Of a stretch of DNA of 64,000 nucleotides, positions 60,416 through 64,000 are shown piece by piece. The stretch is taken from the NCBI GenBank assembly GCA_007922225.1, contig ML679989.1, positions 19,303,570 to 19,367,569 of the forward strand, given 5' to 3'. Below the pieces are notes generated by a model that was not told where the DNA came from, ran no database searches, and saw only the letters and a program-made list of their open reading frames with translations. This DNA comes from Emydura subglobosa (Eukaryota; Chordata; Testudines; Chelidae). Every line of letters begins with the position of its first letter. Position 1 is the first letter of the stretch. A program made the position numbers and the translations under genes.

Positions 60416-60939
60416 CAGAAAGTCACGGGGATAAAAATCAATGATTTTTTTAAAAAAAATTTTAAAAACGGATTTTTTTTATTTAAATTGGATTTATTTT
60501 TTTTAATCAGCAATAAAATACTAAATTTCTCTCTCATTTAAAAAATCACAGTTACAATTAAATCTCATCACAAACGTGCTAAACCTACATTTACAGTCTC
60601 ATAAAAATGATTTAATGGCTAGTCTGTCCAGCCTAACTACCAGCTCTTGCTTCTTGAAAATGTTGGGCTTTCAGTTTCTGTTTCTCAGCAGACTAAAATC
60701 ACATGCGCAAAGAAAGACACAGGCTGGATAGGATTGTTGTTGTTCTGTGCTTATGTGGTGGTGGAACTGGGCCAAGCGAGGCAGAGGAGTTAGTTAAGAC
60801 ACTGTCTTAAAGACAGACAAAGGACAGAGGCAGAGTAGAAAGGAACAGTGGAGTAGACTGGAAAGAAAAAGGGAAGACATCATTCAGTACACACACAGCT
60901 TCCTGTATTCCCCCACACTTTTGCTACAGAAAAACTGTC

Positions 60940-61153
60940 ATGGCTTCTGAGTGTAAGAGACATCCTATCTGGGAATATTTTGAAGAAATTCCTTCCCTGG
61001 GTAAAAAAGGAAAACGTGTCAAGTGTAAGCAGTGCAAGAAGGCGATGCAGGGCCTAATTGCAAGAATGAAACATCATAATGAAAACTGCTTATTAGGAGA
61101 AAATGATGTGGATGAAGATGTGGATATGTCTGAAGAACAACATGGATCAACTG
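60940..61153 (+). pseudogene. hAT transposase exon 1 (BED finger)
   Basis: An open frame starting MASECKRHPIWEYFEEIPSL. The aromatic WEYF, then CKQC and MKHHNENC, give the BED zinc finger (C-x2-C, H, C ligands), the DNA-binding head of many hAT transposases. An acidic segment (DVDEDVDM) follows. The frame ends at CAACTG before GTTAGT, a plausible splice donor in phase 1. BED finger intact, but the rest of the protein is broken. Confidence 0.85.
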
Positions 61154-61749
61154 GTTAGTAACATAAATAATTCACTTTGCAATGCATCATTCTTCAAGAC
61201 TCTCTCTATGCATTTTAGTATAGGTGTGATTTAACAAGTAAATTCCCAAACTGTTTGCTATGTTGGATGTTCCTAGGAAAAAAGTTTAGCTTAGCTAATC
61301 CTTATGGCTTGTTTAATTAGTTAACTAGGTTTAGAATCTATCACCGAAGTATACAGTACAGAAAGCTGCAGTAAGAGAAATGTAGAGTTGCCAGTTGCCA
61401 CTGGGTGTCATTTTCTTATTTTATATTACATAATACATGCCCCTTATTTTGGAATATCATGGCCACGGACCATAATGGTGATGCCCAAGTCTATTCCCTA
61501 TTTTACTTCAGCATAACTCAGCTTTCCCAAGGCAGCCCCATCTCATACTTGTTTTCTCAAAAAACAGAAGTTCCAGTGAGTTCTGTGGGGTTTACTCCAA
61601 AATTAAGTGCACTCGAAGTGCAGTCAGTCTTAGCTGTTTTGGTCATTTGGAATCAGATCCGCATCCTTGCTGAAAAAAATGTAAACGATTAACTGAATAA
61701 TAGAGTGAGAAGAATGACTATTCAAAATCATTTTTGAATTTTGTTTCAG

Positions 61750-62792
61750 GATCCCATTTAAGCATAAGAGACTTTGACTGTGACTGTCTGTCTGCAACAA
61801 CTTCAGGGTCATCCGTTGGTACTTTTAGCAGCAGTGCTGCAACTAAACGTATTTCAGACAACAAAGAATCAGTAACAAGCATAAGAGTTCAATCATCCAG
61901 TAAAACCACCACTATGGCTGGGTTTGTAATAAGAACCAGCAAATACCAACAAGACACCATAGATGAAAAGATTGCTCGGTTCACTTATGCCACAAATTCT
62001 CCTTTCTGCATTGTTAACAATAATAAACACTTCACTGACATGGTTGAGTCCTTACAACCAGGTTACCCTTCACCTGTAGAGCAGACATTGGTGGAAGGTT
62101 GCTAGATACAGTGTATGAGAAGGAACTTGAACAGTGTGCAAGAAATACTGAGGGGAAATGTGCCAGTTTAAGCCTTGATGGGTGGAACAATGTACACAAT
62201 GATCCACTAATATATGCCTGTGTGACAACAGAAGATGGGGTTGCATATCTTTCAGAAACAACAGATACATCGGGAAATACTCACACAACAGAATTTTTAA
62301 AAGAAGTGACAGTGAAAGCTGTAATAAATTGTGAACAAAAGTTCAACTGTCACGTGCACAGTTTTGTCACAGACAATGCTGCAAACGTGGCAAAGATGAG
62401 AAGATACTTAGAAGAAGAAACGGAAGGATGCTCCTTAATAACATATGGCTGCAGTGCCCATTTAATGCATCTTTTAGCCAAAGACTTAAGTACATCTGCT
62501 CCAGGAATAAAAGAAAATGGTGCTGAAGTCGCAAAATTCTTCTGTAACAACCATTTTGCTTCAGCTTCACTGAAGAGAGCAGAAGGATCCAAACTAATTC
62601 TCCCTCAAGACGTTTGATGGAATTCTGTGGTTGATTGATTTGAACAATTTATTAAGAACTTGCCTATTGTCATAAAACTTTGTGAAGAAAACCATGATAA
62701 AATAGATGGAAGTATCTCATCCAAAGTATCTAACATTGGATTAAAGAGGAATGTAGAGGATATGCTCAGTGTACTGAAACCTGTATCCATAG
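61750..62792 (+). pseudogene. hAT transposase exon 2 (DUF659 catalytic region), broken
   Basis: It opens after TTTGTTTCAG, and joining to exon 1 keeps the frame. Sequence includes DEKIARFTYATNSPFCIVNN, then, after a frameshift near 62097, SLSLDGWNNVHNDPLIYACV, CHVHSFVTDNAANVAKM and YGCSAHLMHLLAKDL: DUF659-type hAT core with the LDGW and TDNAAN acidic residues. In-frame TGA stops occur near 62616 and 62636, then FEQFIKNLPIVIKLCEEN, and NVEDMLSVLKPVSI before the LTR. Family members are about 600-700 residues. The remainder lies beyond 64000. Confidence 0.88.
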
Positions 62793-62814
62793 TGTGGGCG
62801 GGTCTTCTCAAACC

Positions 62815-62876
62815 GGCCTGGTTGCTGCGGCCCTTCCTCAGGTCCTGAGCCCGGAGGAGGCCACAACGCCTTCCTG
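62815..62876 (+). repeat. 60-bp direct repeat, left copy
   Basis: GTTGCTGCGGCCCTTCCTCA, then GGTCCTGAGCCCGGAGGAGG and CCACAACGCCTTCC. It recurs with a handful of changes at 63909-63970, so both ends of the solo LTR carry nearly the same 60 bp in the same direction. Confidence 0.85.
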
Positions 62877-62901
62877 GAGGGAAAAAGTCCGCTTCCCCGT
62901 A

Positions 62902-63018
62902 GTCTATCGCCCCGGCCTCAGCAGGGCGGGTGAGCAAACAGTCTATCGTCCCGGCCCTGAGGCAGGGCGAGCTGGCAAACAGTGGAGGGCTCCGGCCCTG
63001 AGGCAGGGCGAGCCAGCA
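62902..63018 (+). repeat. Tandem repeat, three units of about 39 bp
   Basis: Three adjoining units (62902-62940, 62941-62981 and 62982-63018) share CCGGCC, TGAGGCAGGGCGAG and GCAAACAGT-type words. They lie inside the solo LTR. Confidence 0.85.
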
Positions 63019-63339
63019 GTGGTTCTGCTCTGGCAGCAGTAGAGAGGTTGAGGCTCTCCCGGGGTGGCTAGGAGTAAAAGAGGGGGGAAGGGGGACGCAG
63101 GCCCACTCGTCTCCACTGCGTCCCAGCCCAGGGCCCTAACAGCGGCAAAGGCGTTGCCACTGAGCCAGCGGGGCTCCTGCCGCAACACGCCGGCAGGGTT
63201 GCCCCAACTCAGCCAACGTCTATGGCTGCCCCAGAACTACTTCCTCCCCGTCTCCCTCTGTACCTGCTTCTCCAGGGTTGCTGGGGTCCGCTGTCCGGGG
63301 TAGGCCTGCCAGCCCCTCCTCATCCGGCGGCAGCAATGC

Positions 63340-63485
63340 GGGGAGCTCCTCTGCAAGGGGGAGTTCCTCTAGGTCGCTGGGTTCCGGGAAGGGTCCAGCC
63401 TCAGGCAGCTCGTCGAGGTCTGGTCCCGACTCTGGGGGGTCGGCAGCTGGCAGCTCCTCTAGGTCCCGTCCGGCCTCAGGAGGTG
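63340..63485 (+). repeat. Imperfect tandem repeat in the LTR
   Basis: Repeated words such as AGCTCCTCTAGGTC, AGTTCCTCTAGGTC and AGCTCGTCGAGGTC recur at roughly 55-60 bp spacing, with GTCCAGCCTCAGG and GTCCGGCCTCAGG between them. Confidence 0.6.
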
Positions 63486-63736
63486 TTACCCAGCCGGGGT
63501 GCGTGGTCCAGTCCCGGTGTTCAGGGGCTGGGGTTCGGCGCCTCGGTTCAGGGATCTCGGCTCAGTCTCTCTGGCCAGGTTGTACAGTCCAGCTACGCGA
63601 CGGCCCCACCCAGTCCCTAGGCCCGGTTTGGTTCGGGGTAGGTCAGAGTCTCGGCTCCGGCCTAGGTCTCAGCTGGTGGGGCAGCACGTCTGCCTCCGGC
63701 AGTGGTCCGCCCCTGACTGAGCTCTGGGGCCTGTCT

Positions 63737-63785
63737 CTTATACTGCCTGTGCCTTGAGAGGCTCCGCCCCTCTTAGGCTGATTGG
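63737..63785 (-). promoter_or_regulatory. LTR core promoter (CCAAT, GC box, TATA)
   Basis: On the minus strand, in order: CCAAT (63785-63781), GGGGCGG (63770-63764) and TATAAG (63742-63737). The spacing suits a Pol II LTR promoter, with transcription expected to start about 25-30 bp further left. The direction is leftwards, towards the ZNF618 exon at 59722. Sequence inference only. Confidence 0.65.
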
Positions 63786-63908
63786 GCAGCTCCGGCGGCC
63801 CTATCACGGCCCGGCTCCTGGGTTGCCGGGCAGACTGGCCTGCTGGCCCCTTCACAGTCCGGCCGTGTGGTTGCTGGCCAGGCTGCTCTGTGGGGCTATG
63901 TCTTGCCC

Positions 63909-63970
63909 AGTCTAGTTGCTGTGGCCCTTCCTCGGGTCCTGAGCCCGGAGGAGGCCACAGAGCCTTCCTA
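63909..63970 (+). repeat. 60-bp direct repeat, right copy
   Basis: GTTGCTGTGGCCCTTCCTCG, then GGTCCTGAGCCCGGAGGAGG and CCACAGAGCCTTCC. Partner of the copy at 62815. Confidence 0.85.
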
Positions 63971-64000
63971 CACACAGCCTTAAAGAAACTTCAGAGACAT

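Larger units (their letters stand above)
62793..63972 (-). mobile_element. GC-rich solo LTR inside the hAT transposon
   Basis: A 1180-bp block of very different composition (about 65% GC by eye, against A/T-rich flanks). It starts TGTGGGCGGG and ends CCTTCCTACA, so TG...CA. It is flanked by CATAG (62788-62792) and CACAG (63973-63977), a 5-bp duplication with one difference. Removing it and one copy joins the transposase frame (KPVSI on the left, ALKKLQRH on the right). The promoter signals lie on the minus strand, so the LTR is in that orientation. No internal retroviral or gypsy genes are present, so it is a solo LTR. It could belong to an endogenous retrovirus or a gypsy element; the family is not identified. 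Confidence 0.78.
59723..64000 (-). other. Upstream ZNF618 intron (partial)
   Basis: Sequence upstream of the first visible exon. Because that exon opens with an acceptor, this is intron, and the start-codon exon lies to the right of the window. It contains CR1 scraps (59960-60130 and 60320-60415), a BED/DUF659 hAT transposon (from about 60420 past 64000) and a solo LTR inside it. Confidence 0.75.
60420..64000 (+). mobile_element. BED/DUF659 hAT transposon, interrupted
   Basis: A plus-strand hAT DNA transposon with an A/T-rich leader (60425-60540: GGGATAAAAATCAATGATTT and poly-T/A runs), a two-exon transposase (below), an internal solo LTR (62793-63972) and continuation past the window end. 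The transposase has a frameshift and at least two stops, so the copy cannot encode an enzyme. It lies antisense to ZNF618 within an intron. Confidence 0.88.

Noticed and set aside
62902..63018. CRISPR-like array of repeated units
   Set aside because: Units adjoin without unique spacers and the genome is a vertebrate; it is a plain tandem repeat inside an LTR.
63278..63757. 159-codon plus-strand Gly/Ser-rich open frame
   Set aside because: Lies in the GC-rich solo LTR, runs against its promoter direction, and has a composition expected from GC-rich tandem repeats.
62815..63970. 60-bp direct repeats read as long target duplications of the insertion
   Set aside because: TG...CA ends and the 5-bp CATAG/CACAG duplication lie outside them, and the hAT frame joins at those outer points, so the 60-bp repeats are inside the element.

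Overview
This is a vertebrate nuclear window with long introns, GT-AG splice sites and many interspersed repeats. The repeat mix (CR1 LINEs, an L2-like LINE, a sushi-type Ty3/gypsy element, hAT transposons, MIR/CORE-SINE relics and tRNA-derived SINEs) suggests a non-avian sauropsid. A turtle fits best, by general resemblance; no species can be named. It contains no operons, CRISPR arrays or prokaryotic features.

One host gene crosses almost the whole window on the minus strand: ZNF618, a C2H2 zinc-finger protein whose C-terminal half is derived from a hAT transposase. Nine coding exons can be placed by splice sites, reading frame and remembered similarity to mammalian ZNF618. In transcription order they are 59722-59466, 55270-55175, 51986-51909, 42673-42635, 13439-13350, 11722-11687, 10928-10851, 9574-9485 and about 1377-1111. 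They encode an acidic N-terminal region, three KYKYY-type zinc fingers on separate exons, and the linker after finger 3. The first coding exon lies beyond the right edge. The fourth finger and the hAT-like C-terminus lie beyond the left edge. The last eight visible exons are all multiples of 3 bp and begin and end in phase 1, so each could be skipped without a frameshift.

Layout by region. 1-13.4 kb: five exons, with CR1 and SINE fragments in the introns. 13.4-42.6 kb: one 29-kb intron crowded with transposons (CR1, MITEs, a decayed ZMYM-like hAT, a 3.8-kb sushi-type gypsy relic, a second non-LTR LINE, CR1 abutting an L2-like LINE, and MIR). 42.6-59.7 kb: four exons, one CR1 tail and AT-rich repeat tracts. 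59.7-64 kb: upstream intron holding a BED-finger/DUF659 hAT transposon. That transposon is split by a 1.18-kb GC-rich solo LTR, which has TG...CA ends and an apparent CCAAT/GC-box/TATA promoter on the same strand as ZNF618.

I found no clearly new biological system. The observations most worth a second look are the run of eight symmetric phase-1 exons in ZNF618, the solo LTR inside the hAT transposase with a promoter aimed at the gene, and a small MITE flanked by a perfect 9-bp duplication.
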